DNA of 64,000 nucleotides, from contig CAYYMD010000004.1 of assembly GCA_964472875.1 (NCBI GenBank), positions 1 to 64,000 of the forward strand, read 5' to 3'. Made by a program: the position numbers and the translations under genes. Every line of letters begins with the position of its first letter. Positions within the stretch are counted from its first letter, which is position 1. Source of the DNA: CAYYMD01 sp964472875 (lineage in GTDB: Bacteria > Planctomycetota > Phycisphaerae > SM23-33). A model generated the notes under the pieces. The model saw nothing but the letters and a program-made list of their open reading frames with translations, was not told where the DNA came from and did not search any database. Of this stretch, positions 17,599 through 27,573 are shown in pieces.

Positions 17599-18651
17599 TC
17601 ACAATAGTTTGCCAATCGCCTCAATAAGTGCAGCGTTTTGCTGCTCCGTTCCGACGGTAATCCGCAGTTTATCCTCGAGCCGCGGCTGGTCAAAGTATCG
17701 CACAAGTATTCTCCTGTCCTTGAGCGAAGTGTAAAGTCGTGCGGCATCGCCTTCGGGGGGACGGGCCAAAAGGAAATTCGATTGTGACGGTATGACTTTA
17801 AAGCCGAGTTGCTCCAGTTCCACAGTGAGTTTGTCCCGCGAGGCGCGGACCTTTTTAGCGTTGGCGTTCTTATGCGCCTGGTCCTTCAGAGCGGCCTCGG
17901 CCACGGCACATGCCACGGCGTCGACGTTGTAACTGTCTTTGACCTTGGCGAGATTGGAGATGATTTCCGGGTTAGCCACGGCCATGCCGAACCGCAGCCC
18001 CGCCAGCGAGTATCCTTTCGACAATGTGCGCAGCACGATGACGTTATTGCGCTTCTGTGCCAGTTCTATGTTGGCAGTCTGTTCGTCGGCAAAATCAATG
18101 TACGCCTCGTCTATCACCAGCAGGCCATCAAGTGCCCCGGCAAGTTTGTCCAACTGCTTGGGCCCAGCCACTGTGCCGGACGGGCTGTTCGGCGTGCAGA
18201 CGAACGTGACCGCCGCAACGGCCGAGATTAGTTCATCCACCGGCAGATTGTAATCATCGTCGTAAGGAACTTTGGCCACCTGCAAGCCGTACATCTGCGC
18301 CAGCGTGCGGTATAGCACGTATGTCGGTGTAGCGTAGGCGACTGTCCGCCCCTGGCCGCCGGCAGCCAGCAATATCATCGCCAACAGTTCGTCACTGCCA
18401 TTGCCGGCCAGCACCCAGTCGTCGCCCACACCGAAGACGCCCGCCGCTGCATGACGGGCGGCAGTGGCCATAGGATCCGGATAGCGCCTGAGCGCCTCAG
18501 GATCGAAATTCCGTAAAACCCAGACCGTCGCCGGTGACGGCGGGTATGGGTTCTCGTTGGTGTTGAGTTTTATCACCTTTGCCCCCACCTCCGGCTGCTC
18601 GCCTGGAACGTAAGGGGCCAACCTGTTAATTTCTTCTCTGAAGTATGACAT
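17599..18651 (-). CDS. hisC: Histidinol-phosphate aminotransferase
   Basis: A 350-residue fold-type I PLP aminotransferase converting imidazole acetol phosphate to histidinol phosphate. Key segments: NENPYPPSP near residue 30, NGSDELLAMI, VDEAYIDFA (here VIDEAYIDF) and the PLP-lysine region TLSKGYSLAGLRFG. It follows hisD with only 4 bases between stop and start, so the two are translationally close. Related aromatic aminotransferases share the fold; the operon makes the HisC call secure. Confidence 0.96.
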   Translation of the reverse strand: MSYFREEINRLAPYVPGEQPEVGAKVIKLNTNENPYPPSPATVWVLRNFDPEALRRYPDPMATAARHAAAGVFGVGDDWVLAGNGSDELLAMILLAAGGQGRTVAYATPTYVLYRTLAQMYGLQVAKVPYDDDYNLPVDELISAVAAVTFVCTPNSPSGTVAGPKQLDKLAGALDGLLVIDEAYIDFADEQTANIELAQKRNNVIVLRTLSKGYSLAGLRFGMAVANPEIISNLAKVKDSYNVDAVACAVAEAALKDQAHKNANAKKVRASRDKLTVELEQLGFKVIPSQSNFLLARPPEGDAARLYTSLKDRRILVRYFDQPRLEDKLRITVGTEQQNAALIEAIGKLL

Positions 18652-18655
18652 TTTA

Positions 18656-20011
18656 TCAGTCGCGGCTCCTAATCTCTATTGCGCTCGAGTGCGCCGTCAG
18701 GCCTTCGCGGCGAGCGAACTCGGCCACGTCCTGGCCGTCTTCGTTCAGCGCCTCGGCGTCGTAACGGATAATGCTGGAGGACTTCAGGAAATCCATGCAG
18801 CTCAGTGCCGAGGAGAATCTGGCCGTGGCGCCTGTGGGCAGCACATGGCTGGGACCGGCGTAGTAATCGCCCAGCGGCACGGGAGTATATTGGCCGACAA
18901 AGATTGCCCCAGCGTTACGAAGTCGTGACAGAACACCCTGCTCTGCCTCATCTGCAACCATTACCTGAAGGTGTTCGGGGGCGAACTCGTTTGACGTAGC
19001 GCACGCGGCCGCCATATCGGAAACAACGACAATCGCACTGTATTGCTCAATAGCCAGCCGCGCATCGTCGGCCCGCTCCAAGTCGGACAGTTGCTTATCT
19101 ATTTCCGCGGCCACGGCTTCGGCCATTTTGTTCGAATCCGTCACCAGCACGGCGGCCCCGGGCGCATGCTCGGCCTGGGCAAGCATGTCGGCGGCCACCC
19201 ACGGCGGCGAAGCCGAGCCATCCGCAATTATCAGTACCTCTGATGGGCCAGCGATGCTGTCTATGCCAACCCTGCCGAACAGTTGCCTTTTGGCCTCGGC
19301 GATGAAGGCATTACCCGGTCCGACTATCATATCCACGGGAGGCGCGATGCTCTGCGTGCCATACGCCAGAGCAGCCAACCCGTCCACACCCGAAACGCGG
19401 TATATCTCTCTGAGACCCAGTTGGTGTGCCGTGGCCAAAATCAGTGGGTCCACACCGCCGTCGCCGGCCGGCGGTGTAACCACGGCGATGTCCTCCACAC
19501 CCGCCGCCTGGGCAGGCGCGGCCGTCATAATCAGCGACGACGGATACACTGCCCTGCCGCCGGGCACATAAACGCCCAGCCGTTTTACCGGCGTGAACGA
19601 CAGACCCAGCCGACGATGACCGTCGTCCACCAGGTCCTCGCGGTCAACAGAGGCAGTCAGTGCGTCCATGATTTTCTGCTGGTAGCGGCGGACATTTTGG
19701 ATAGCCCGACCTATGATGGCCATTATTCGCTCATCCTTACTAACATGCTGATAAGCGTCGGCGATTTCATCCTCGCTCACGCGGAAACGTTGCGGCGCAA
19801 GTTCCACGCCATGCAGTTTGGCGGTATCGGCGATTATTCTTCCATCGCCCTCTTCGATCACACCTCGGATTGTATCTGCCACGATTTGGCGAACATTCGT
19901 TTCGGATGGCGTACCTTCGGCGACCAGCCCGCCGCCGCGAAGGCGTTCGAGCAGTTCGGCAACCTCGGCCTTTCCGCCCTTCCGTGATGTATCTATTATT
20001 CTTATCGTCAT
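18656..20011 (-). CDS. hisD: Histidinol dehydrogenase
   Basis: A 451-residue zinc enzyme performing the last two oxidations to histidine. Typical segments are present: LGVYVPGGRAVYPSS, GPGNAFIAEAKRQLFG, AGPSEVLIIAD, LAQAEH and SNEFAPEHLQV. The protein is slightly longer than usual (about 430) because of the N-terminal stretch. It starts the hisDCB block; 100 bases upstream in the same direction lies a Cof-type phosphatase. Confidence 0.97.
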   Translation of the reverse strand: MTIRIIDTSRKGGKAEVAELLERLRGGGLVAEGTPSETNVRQIVADTIRGVIEEGDGRIIADTAKLHGVELAPQRFRVSEDEIADAYQHVSKDERIMAIIGRAIQNVRRYQQKIMDALTASVDREDLVDDGHRRLGLSFTPVKRLGVYVPGGRAVYPSSLIMTAAPAQAAGVEDIAVVTPPAGDGGVDPLILATAHQLGLREIYRVSGVDGLAALAYGTQSIAPPVDMIVGPGNAFIAEAKRQLFGRVGIDSIAGPSEVLIIADGSASPPWVAADMLAQAEHAPGAAVLVTDSNKMAEAVAAEIDKQLSDLERADDARLAIEQYSAIVVVSDMAAACATSNEFAPEHLQVMVADEAEQGVLSRLRNAGAIFVGQYTPVPLGDYYAGPSHVLPTGATARFSSALSCMDFLKSSSIIRYDAEALNEDGQDVAEFARREGLTAHSSAIEIRSRD

Positions 20012-20110
20012 TGTTTGTGCTCCATAGTCCGGCGGACTGTTTGCGGAGAATTAAAAGAAAAGCGTACGATAAAATACGCCTACAGGACGAAATGTGCAAT
20101 CACCGGTTCA

Positions 20111-20950
20111 TCACCACAACGCCCGCGGCGACGGGTTGCCGCTGGCGCCGCGCAATATAACATCCCGTATTGCTTTGGCGGCGCCATCGTTATCGTGGTG
20201 GTCTGCGACGAGCTTCGCCACTGCCTTTACCCTGTCCGGTGCGTTGTCCATCGCCACGCCCACGCCGGCCCATCGCAGCATTTCGATGTCGTTGACATTG
20301 TCGCCGATTGCCATGACCTGCTCGCGACTGGTGCCGAGTTCCCCGGCCACAATCCGCAAGGCCTGAAGCTTGGACACAGTACTGTGCATTACCTGCAGGA
20401 GATAGTCCTCCGTCTTCAAAATCGTCACCTGGTGCTGAAGTTGGCCAATGATGCCCGAGGCAATTTTTCCCAGCGGCGGCCCCGCAGCCAACAGCAACAG
20501 TTTAGTAACTGAGCGGGTTAGCCACGAATCAATGGGAGCAACAACATTCGGCCTGAAGTGTTTGGCCGTTTCCGTGAGAAAATCCGGGTCGAATCTGTCT
20601 GTGTACCATTTGTCGAGAATTTCCGCCGAGACGAGTACATCGGGATGGACTTCCCTTGCTATATCAACTATCTGCCAGGCCGTCTTTTTGGCCAGAGGGC
20701 GATGCCAGACTATATGACCTGACGGGGGCTCATAAACCAATGCCCCATTGTAATTTATCATGGGCGTATCCAGGTCGAGCAGTTCATAAAACGGCATCAC
20801 GCTTCGCGGAGGGCGGGCAGAGGCCAGCACTATGTGAACGCCGGTCTGCTCCCTGGCTGTGCGAAGTATATCTGCGGTAGTCTTAGTGACCTGCTTGGCA
20901 GAGTTAAGCAGCGTCCCATCCAAATCTATGGCTAAAAGTCTGATTCTCAT
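20111..20950 (-). CDS. Cof-type HAD-IIB hydrolase
   Basis: A 279-residue phosphatase. Motif I is AIDLDGTLL with two catalytic Asp; LASARPPRS corresponds to motif II, the conserved Lys lies in VSKLQAL, and motif IV is AIGDNVNDIEML. The C2B cap spans residues about 85-190. Family members usually dephosphorylate sugar phosphates, pyridoxal phosphate or FMN. Its place directly upstream of hisDCB makes a role as the missing histidinol-phosphate phosphatase conceivable, but nothing in the sequence shows that substrate. Confidence 0.85.
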   Translation of the reverse strand: MRIRLLAIDLDGTLLNSAKQVTKTTADILRTAREQTGVHIVLASARPPRSVMPFYELLDLDTPMINYNGALVYEPPSGHIVWHRPLAKKTAWQIVDIAREVHPDVLVSAEILDKWYTDRFDPDFLTETAKHFRPNVVAPIDSWLTRSVTKLLLLAAGPPLGKIASGIIGQLQHQVTILKTEDYLLQVMHSTVSKLQALRIVAGELGTSREQVMAIGDNVNDIEMLRWAGVGVAMDNAPDRVKAVAKLVADHHDNDGAAKAIRDVILRGASGNPSPRALW

Positions 20951-21116
20951 GGCATTTCACCTAAAATCACAACATAATATACTTTGGTATGTCGGCCGAA
21001 TCGAGTGCCGTTTAATATTTCCTTATATTAAACGGAACCTGCAGGGATTGATTTCGTCTATTATTAAAAAATATATAAATGTTACGCAGTATATTCCGAC
21101 AGGAAAGGCGCCTATT

Positions 21117-23087
21117 ATGAAAATAAAATATTTATTAGTGGGATTATTTGTGTTTGCTACCGTGGCTGGAGTTTGTTTGGCCAAAGCAGAGGACATACAC
21201 ATTACCGGTGGAAGGCGGAACAACAGTTGGCCTTGGCGGGTGAACGACTCGGCCGGATATATGTGGGACATTTACAATAACGGAATGGTGAACGATGGCA
21301 CCAGTGATGCTTACGATGGAGGAATGCGATTGCAGATAAGCGGGGCAAATTTTCAGAGCGGTACGGCAAGAGTAAATGGAGACAATACCGAAATAGAGAT
21401 TGGGCCTTGGAGTCGCGGGGCAATCCGCGTATGGCGTCGGATTTACGTCAATAAAAAAGCGGGATACTGCCGGTGGGTAGACATATTTGAAAACACATCC
21501 GGTACGGAACAAAACCTAAAAATTCGATACTACTCGAATATGGGGTCTTCAGTACAGTCGGTAAACGGCGCCTCCGGCGACGAAAAACCAAATGGTCAAG
21601 ACTGGGCGGCTATAACGTCCAGTCATGGCGGAAATCGCCCTAATGTTGTCCACGTGCTGGCATCGCCTAAAGCAAAATTCACTCCCCGCTTTCAGTACAA
21701 CATCGGCAATGACAACGTTTACTATCATGCAAACCTCCAGATAAAAGGCGGCAAGACAAGAGCCCTTTGCATATACCACGCACAGAGAAGATCGAAAGAC
21801 CTAGCTAGGAAATTTCTGGAGAATTTCGACCACTCGGAAGAAATCCGCAAGATGCCCCAAGAGTTGCGGGAAATTATAGCGAATTTTTCGATCGGCTCGT
21901 TTCTGGGCGGCATACACCTGGAGCGTTCGGATGCTGCGGACAAAGTCGTCGAAGACAACGGCGACGTAAAGTTCGGTAAGGTTCTAAATAAAAAGTTTAG
22001 CATCCGGACATTTTTCGAGACCATCGATGTACCGGCCGAGCAGGTAATTGGCATGGCAGCACCGCCCGGTCCGGGCGACGGCCTCATCCGTGTGGCCCTG
22101 ACAAACGGACAAATACTATGCGGCAACATGGACGAGCAGAAACTCGAACTGAAAATGTCCGTCGGTACACTGGAGCTGCCGCTGGAGAGGATTCGCCAGT
22201 GGTCCTACAAAATCTCCAAACATCGGCCCGAGGATATCGAATTTTCCGGTCCGTTGGCCATCCTGCGAACCGGCGACTGCCTGGCGTTCGACCCGGCGGA
22301 GGTGGAGCTTGACTTCATCACCCGCTACGGACCGGTAGCGCTTAACGGAAAGCACATACTGGCCATCCACATGGACAATCCCGGCCATGTCCTGCACCGG
22401 GTGGAATTTTTAAATGGTTCGCAACTGGGTGGTGTACTTGAGGCCGAAACCGTCACGCTGAAATTAGACCTCGGCCCGCAACTGAAGATAAGCCGTAACA
22501 TGGTCTCCAAACTTCAATTTGCCCCCGAAGCCAGTTCTCGACCGCAGACAACCTGCGTCAAACTAACCAACGGTGATGAATTATACGGACGGTTAACGGA
22601 TGAAAAAATAGGAATTCTCACCGATTATGGCTCGAAGGTCGAATTGAAGCCCCGCAATATAAAGACACTGTCATTCAGCAAAACACACCTGGGGCGGACA
22701 GTCGCCCTTTTGTGGGACAAGTCGATACTTAGGGGTGAATTGGTACAGAAGGACCTGAAGTTCAAGATCGAACCGGGACCGGAACTTGCCATAAGCCCCA
22801 ACCAGTGCTTGAGCATAACTCGTCCCCAGGCATTGCCACCGAAGGAGGTTATGGAGAAACTTGATAAACTGGTAGCTCGTCTCGGTGCCGAGAGCTATAA
22901 GGACCGTCAGGCGGCCACGGAAGAACTGGTCTCCATGGGCAAAGAGATTGTTCCCCTGCTGCAGAAGTATCTTAATACCAACGACCCTGAAGTCCGCCAG
23001 CGACTGCAACACGTTATAGAACGTCTGGGCGGGAAGGCGGAATCTTCCACAAGAGACTCAACAGAAGTATTTTCTCCAATAAAGTAA
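21117..23087 (+). CDS. Secreted protein of unrecognised family, paralogue 1, with HEAT-like tail
   Basis: 656 residues from the ATG at 21117, which has AGGAAAGG 8 bases upstream; the frame is open further upstream but lacks a start signal. Signal peptide 1-22. Residues about 25-250 form an N-terminal domain with GRRNNSWPWRVNDSAGYMWD, GPWSRGAIRVWRRIY and YCRWVDIFEN, shared with the next gene. Residues 270-580 hold five or six beta-modules of about 45-90 residues of the pattern LTNGxxLxGxL...LKL..GxxLxI....I..L.F, reminiscent of Sm-like barrels. Residues 590-650 resemble one HEAT-like repeat (AATEELVSMGKEIVPLLQKYL). I do not recognise the family; it is probably an extracytoplasmic binding or structural protein. 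Confidence 0.75.
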   Translation: MKIKYLLVGLFVFATVAGVCLAKAEDIHITGGRRNNSWPWRVNDSAGYMWDIYNNGMVNDGTSDAYDGGMRLQISGANFQSGTARVNGDNTEIEIGPWSRGAIRVWRRIYVNKKAGYCRWVDIFENTSGTEQNLKIRYYSNMGSSVQSVNGASGDEKPNGQDWAAITSSHGGNRPNVVHVLASPKAKFTPRFQYNIGNDNVYYHANLQIKGGKTRALCIYHAQRRSKDLARKFLENFDHSEEIRKMPQELREIIANFSIGSFLGGIHLERSDAADKVVEDNGDVKFGKVLNKKFSIRTFFETIDVPAEQVIGMAAPPGPGDGLIRVALTNGQILCGNMDEQKLELKMSVGTLELPLERIRQWSYKISKHRPEDIEFSGPLAILRTGDCLAFDPAEVELDFITRYGPVALNGKHILAIHMDNPGHVLHRVEFLNGSQLGGVLEAETVTLKLDLGPQLKISRNMVSKLQFAPEASSRPQTTCVKLTNGDELYGRLTDEKIGILTDYGSKVELKPRNIKTLSFSKTHLGRTVALLWDKSILRGELVQKDLKFKIEPGPELAISPNQCLSITRPQALPPKEVMEKLDKLVARLGAESYKDRQAATEELVSMGKEIVPLLQKYLNTNDPEVRQRLQHVIERLGGKAESSTRDSTEVFSPIK

Positions 23088-23114
23088 GTAAAACCTACAG
23101 GACAGGATGGAATT

Positions 23115-24947
23115 ATGAGATTTAAACAACTATTAATAGCTATAGTGGCGGTTGCAATACTGGTCGGGGTATGTCCGGCAGCTGAGAAGGATATACACAT
23201 CACCGAGGGCAGGCGGAACAACAGTTGGCCTTGGCGGGTGAACGACTCGGCAGGTTACATGTGGGACATTTACACAAATGGCACGGTAAATAATGGTACA
23301 AACGACGCCTACGACGGCGGCATGAATCTCCAGGTCAGCGGTGCAAACTTCAATGTCAGCAGTAATGCCGCCCAGATAAATAAAAACGGCCGGGAAATAG
23401 AACTCGGACCTTGGAGCCAGGGTGCAATGCGTATCTGGAGGCGGATATACATCGACAAAAAGGAAGGATACTGCCGGTGGATAGATATATTCAAAAATCC
23501 TTCCAATAGTGCCCAAACAATGAATATTCGCTATTACTCCAATCTGGGCGGTTCGGTTCAGATGGTCCACAGCTCTACCGGCAAAAACAGCGTTACGGGC
23601 AAAGACTGGGGATTCATGACGGGCAATTCCTCAGGATCTTCCCGTCCGAATATTGTTCAAATTTTCGCCTCGAAAAATGCAAAGGTTCGCCCCCGCGTTC
23701 AATATAATACCGGCAACGACAATATTTATTATCACGTTAATCTGAAAATTCCCGCAGGCCAGACAAAGGCCCTGTGCTTCTTCCACGCGCAGCGAAAGAA
23801 CTGGAATGAGGGAAAAAAACTGCTCGGGAATTTCAACGTCTCTAAAGAACTCCGCAAGGTACCCTCTCCGCTACGCAGGATAATCGTCAATATGGGCGGT
23901 GCCCTGCTGGTCTTGGGGCAGCTGGAACTGCCACGGCACGATCAGTACGACATGGCCGTTTTGAAAAACAAGGATGAACTTCTGGGTACAATTCTCAACA
24001 AAGAATTCGTGGTGGAGACTTTCTACGGCAAACTTACCCTTCCGGCCGAAGACGTCATAGGCCTCAGCGTGCCCGCGCCAGCGGACCCGTATGTCCACGT
24101 AGGATTGACAGACGGTCAGGTCCCGGCCGGCAAACTGCTCAATGGGCCGGTGCGTATCCGCCTAACGGGAGGGAACGAAATGTCAATTCCGGTGGAGAAA
24201 CTCTCGGCCTGCTCGTTCAAAATATCGCCGCAGCATCCGGAGCAGGTCAAAATAACTCGGCCAGTCGTAGTCCTGCGCTCCGGACAGAGATTGTTTTTCA
24301 GGCCCGAAGACGTGGACTTCAACTTCCACACTGAGTACGGACGGCTTCTTCTGAATCCCGACAACCTGCACGCTATCCTGCTGGACACTCCCGAAAGCGG
24401 CCTGCACCGCGCCCTGTTCGCCAATGGTTCGGTGCTATCGGGGCTGCTGGCGCCGGAGAATTTCCGTATGAAACTGGACCTTGGGCCGGAACTAAATATC
24501 CGCCGCCAACTGGTAATGCAGTTCATCCTTAACCCCACGGCCAAAAGGGACGGCGACGACAAACTTGCCACGTTGAAAACCAGGAACGAGGATGTTCTTC
24601 GAGGGCATATTGAGGATGAAGTCTTGCCGGTGCGGACGCGATATGAAACGATTCGGGTGAAATCATATGAAATCGCTAAAATGGACTTCATGGCCGAAGA
24701 AAGCACGCCGGGGACGGTGAAAATAAAACTTTTCGACGGCACAACGCTCTCTGGTCGGCTGGAAAACGACTCCATCCGCTTCAACATGGAACCTGGTCCC
24801 AAGATTGATGTGTTTGCCGGACATATCCGGCAAATAATTTGCCCCAAGCCATTGCCGGCGCCAAAAACCACACCCACCTCATATCCGGCTACAACCCCAT
24901 CAACGCAACCGGCAGATCGGCCGAATGAGGTAGATGGCGATACATAA
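23115..24947 (+). CDS. Secreted protein of unrecognised family, paralogue 2
   Basis: 610 residues, clearly homologous to the preceding gene across the N-terminal domain and the beta-modules. The signal peptide ends near CPAAEKD. GRRNNSWPWRVNDSAGYMWD recurs almost unchanged, and RIWRRIYIDKKEGYCRWIDIF is nearly identical. Modules such as VGLTDGQVPAGKL, ALFANGSVLSGLL and IKLFDGTTLSGRL repeat the same pattern. It lacks the HEAT-like tail and ends in a Thr/Pro-rich stretch instead. A ribosome site (AGGA) precedes the ATG; the gap to paralogue 1 is 27 bases, so they form one operon. Convergent with the gspK-like gene 17 bases away. Confidence 0.75.
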   Translation: MRFKQLLIAIVAVAILVGVCPAAEKDIHITEGRRNNSWPWRVNDSAGYMWDIYTNGTVNNGTNDAYDGGMNLQVSGANFNVSSNAAQINKNGREIELGPWSQGAMRIWRRIYIDKKEGYCRWIDIFKNPSNSAQTMNIRYYSNLGGSVQMVHSSTGKNSVTGKDWGFMTGNSSGSSRPNIVQIFASKNAKVRPRVQYNTGNDNIYYHVNLKIPAGQTKALCFFHAQRKNWNEGKKLLGNFNVSKELRKVPSPLRRIIVNMGGALLVLGQLELPRHDQYDMAVLKNKDELLGTILNKEFVVETFYGKLTLPAEDVIGLSVPAPADPYVHVGLTDGQVPAGKLLNGPVRIRLTGGNEMSIPVEKLSACSFKISPQHPEQVKITRPVVVLRSGQRLFFRPEDVDFNFHTEYGRLLLNPDNLHAILLDTPESGLHRALFANGSVLSGLLAPENFRMKLDLGPELNIRRQLVMQFILNPTAKRDGDDKLATLKTRNEDVLRGHIEDEVLPVRTRYETIRVKSYEIAKMDFMAEESTPGTVKIKLFDGTTLSGRLENDSIRFNMEPGPKIDVFAGHIRQIICPKPLPAPKTTPTSYPATTPSTQPADRPNEVDGDT

Positions 24948-24964
24948 TCCTTAATCTACAGCAA

Positions 24965-27547
24965 CTACTTCACAGGCGTAAACAACAGAACTGCGGGATC
25001 GTCGGCGGCGGTGAAGCAGCAACTGCGGTCAATCACGGCCACGTAATTCCACCTGTAACGAGGCAAACCGGTTTCATCATCATATAAATCCACGCGGATA
25101 TTGGCGGCAAACGTGTCGCTGTTGACGGTAATGACGTTGCTGATATCTCGATAGAGCGAATCCCGAGCGAGGAGAAAACCCTTATGTTTTTTCAAATCTT
25201 CAAAAGATATATCTGGGTTTGCCTTCTGAATTTTATTTTCGACGTAATTGGCCAGAGGAACCGCAACTTCGCCCGGCGTGAGAAAACCTTTATATTGACT
25301 CTTTACGCGCAGATTAGAGATATTATAGATATTTCTTTGTGTCGCTTCTCTATAATTGATGATAGCATCATCAACTACACTCGTTACATCGATGTTTGGA
25401 GGATTCAGGCCACTGATTGTTATATTTGTATCGAAAGGCAGCTGCTCAAGTACCTTTTTGGGCGCAGTGTTAATATTTATTTTGCCATAAGTACGTGTAG
25501 GTATCTTCTCGTCAACTCTGGTCTCATCCGTCGGCACCAACCCGAAAAATTCGCCCAGCATACATGCTGCCGGCACGTCTGGATACGCGCTGGCGGAATA
25601 TCCGCCGTAACTTATGTTATAAGGATAAAAGTTAAGCCGCCCGCGGGCTGGGTTATCAGCAAAAATATTGGAGATATCAGAATCTATTATGTTCTTGGAA
25701 AAGACCTCCAAATTATTTCCGTCATTGGAGCTGGACGGTCCGGTCAGATAAATCATTCCACACTCGCCAAGGTCTTCTATCGTGTCTTGTTGGAGACTTT
25801 TGGCTCGAACAATGGGCACTGGCCAATGATCGATGTCATTCGCACTGAGACCGTTTGCTTTGCCCAAGGCATGGCTATTATACTTTTTGTAGACAGCCAG
25901 GTTATATCGTGCACGTTGAGCAACGTCGTCCCGCCTCGCATCAGCGGAAACGTCCGCGGAAGGAAAATCCTTGTCGGGACATGAATAACCCAGATCATCA
26001 TTGGTAACCTGATCAGCCGGGACACTGCTATTACGAACCAACATTACCTCCACGGTATCATTACCGCTGAAATCTACAGCGGCATTTTCAATCCATTTGG
26101 AAACGTCCGCCGAGAAGAAATCGGAAGCTTCACCATTATAATCGTCACCTTTACCAAAACTATATACAACAACTTTACCATTGGTAGGGACAGAAACCTT
26201 ATCGGGCAAGTTACCACCACCTATGATTGAGTATGAATCTATGTCTATTGACTCGTCTGACGGATTCATAAGTTCGATTGCATATCCCCATGCGTGGTCG
26301 TCACCACTTTGCCCCAGCGTATTTGCTTTATGCTTGGCAAATGCCTCTGTTATTACCAAGTCCTGCTTAAGCCCGTAAACGGTAAAAGTAGAGCCCTGTG
26401 GACTGAACGCCCACGGCTGATCTGCATCACCTGCAGATACATACGCCCACAAATTGGCAACGAAATGAGCAGCCATTTTACTTTTGTCGCCACTCAAATT
26501 GAGTTCGGTCAACATGTGAAGCATCTGTTCGTAAACATCCTGTCGATGGGCGACAATGTTTATTTTATGTTGATCATCATCTGGGTCATGCAAGATCAAT
26601 TTCTTTTTAATGTTGGAATTCGGCCGCCGAACCAACGACCGGGAGCAACTGAATGTCGTCAGGTATCTGCGATCTATGCTGGAATCTTCCAGCAACTCAT
26701 ACAAGCGCCCGCTTTTAGCCGAGGAGTTCTGTTTCAACCATCGCAGAAACGGCTCATCGGCTATGCCGAAGGGCCTGTAGCCATCAGCAGGACTGTATAA
26801 TCTCCCGGAACAGGCGTTAAAGTAATCGGTCAGATTCGTCGGGGTAACCGTTCCGCATCTTCCATCATACTTCTTCCCTGACCCTCCAGTTCTTCCATGC
26901 GTATGTATATAATTGTAATGAGTTTCTCCCAAAAATCCCTTCAGATCAACGCGCACCGGAAAAGTCGCATCGGTATCGGTGTCTGCGTCGTATCCCTCCC
27001 CGGCGGTGTTCACGCACATCAGGCCTGAAAGGTCCGTAACCTGCACGGCCGCGCGGTATTGTCTGCCGTAACGGTCCGTCACACCCGTCAGGTGGATATA
27101 TGATTCAACGTCAACCGTGTCCTCCATGTCGTCTCCGTCAATATCCACCTTGTTGGCGCTGGTATCGCTCGTCAGCAGCAGGGAGGCGTAATCGTTTTGC
27201 GGTGAATCTTCATCATGGTGCGACAGCCAGTCGTCAATGTCGTCAGAGGCATAATCAGTATATTTTTTCCAACCCTCCGCATCGGCTGTCATGGCCGTCT
27301 CATCAGAATATGGCTGGTTTGCGCCGTCACCTATATACAAATCTTCCTTGAGTTTTTGAACCAGCATAGAAACTATGCCATCGGCGATGGGGTCCGCCTG
27401 CGCCCTGGTCGCGGCCGCCTCGGACTGGTCTGCGTTCAGCCGGGCAATAACCATAAATGTTACCCCCAGCATCACCAAAATAGTTAACAAGCCGATAACC
27501 ATCAGCAACGCCGACCCGCGTCTTATATTTTGGTTATACATATTCAT
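24965..27547 (-). CDS. GspK-like minor pseudopilin (T2SS/T4P), unusually long
   Basis: An 860-residue protein with the N-terminal pilin-like segment RRGSALLMVIGLLTILVML, residues about 9-30, typical of GspK/PilX. Near residue 720 lies GKININTAPKKVLEQLPF, the hallmark of the helix-hairpin-helix-like domain of GspK. Known GspK proteins have about 330 residues, so some 500 extra residues, rich in Asp, Asn and Ser, lie between. The gene is the last of the long secretion operon. GspK normally caps the pseudopilus tip together with GspI and GspJ. Confidence 0.8.
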   Translation of the reverse strand: MNMYNQNIRRGSALLMVIGLLTILVMLGVTFMVIARLNADQSEAAATRAQADPIADGIVSMLVQKLKEDLYIGDGANQPYSDETAMTADAEGWKKYTDYASDDIDDWLSHHDEDSPQNDYASLLLTSDTSANKVDIDGDDMEDTVDVESYIHLTGVTDRYGRQYRAAVQVTDLSGLMCVNTAGEGYDADTDTDATFPVRVDLKGFLGETHYNYIHTHGRTGGSGKKYDGRCGTVTPTNLTDYFNACSGRLYSPADGYRPFGIADEPFLRWLKQNSSAKSGRLYELLEDSSIDRRYLTTFSCSRSLVRRPNSNIKKKLILHDPDDDQHKINIVAHRQDVYEQMLHMLTELNLSGDKSKMAAHFVANLWAYVSAGDADQPWAFSPQGSTFTVYGLKQDLVITEAFAKHKANTLGQSGDDHAWGYAIELMNPSDESIDIDSYSIIGGGNLPDKVSVPTNGKVVVYSFGKGDDYNGEASDFFSADVSKWIENAAVDFSGNDTVEVMLVRNSSVPADQVTNDDLGYSCPDKDFPSADVSADARRDDVAQRARYNLAVYKKYNSHALGKANGLSANDIDHWPVPIVRAKSLQQDTIEDLGECGMIYLTGPSSSNDGNNLEVFSKNIIDSDISNIFADNPARGRLNFYPYNISYGGYSASAYPDVPAACMLGEFFGLVPTDETRVDEKIPTRTYGKININTAPKKVLEQLPFDTNITISGLNPPNIDVTSVVDDAIINYREATQRNIYNISNLRVKSQYKGFLTPGEVAVPLANYVENKIQKANPDISFEDLKKHKGFLLARDSLYRDISNVITVNSDTFAANIRVDLYDDETGLPRYRWNYVAVIDRSCCFTAADDPAVLLFTPVK

Positions 27548-27573
27548 TTTCGCGCCTCCGGGTAATCACAAGG

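Noticed and set aside
20859..21116. N-terminal extension of the first tandem paralogue
   Set aside because: It overlaps the divergent Cof gene and lacks a signal peptide, whereas the ATG at 21117 has a ribosome site and begins a clean signal peptide.
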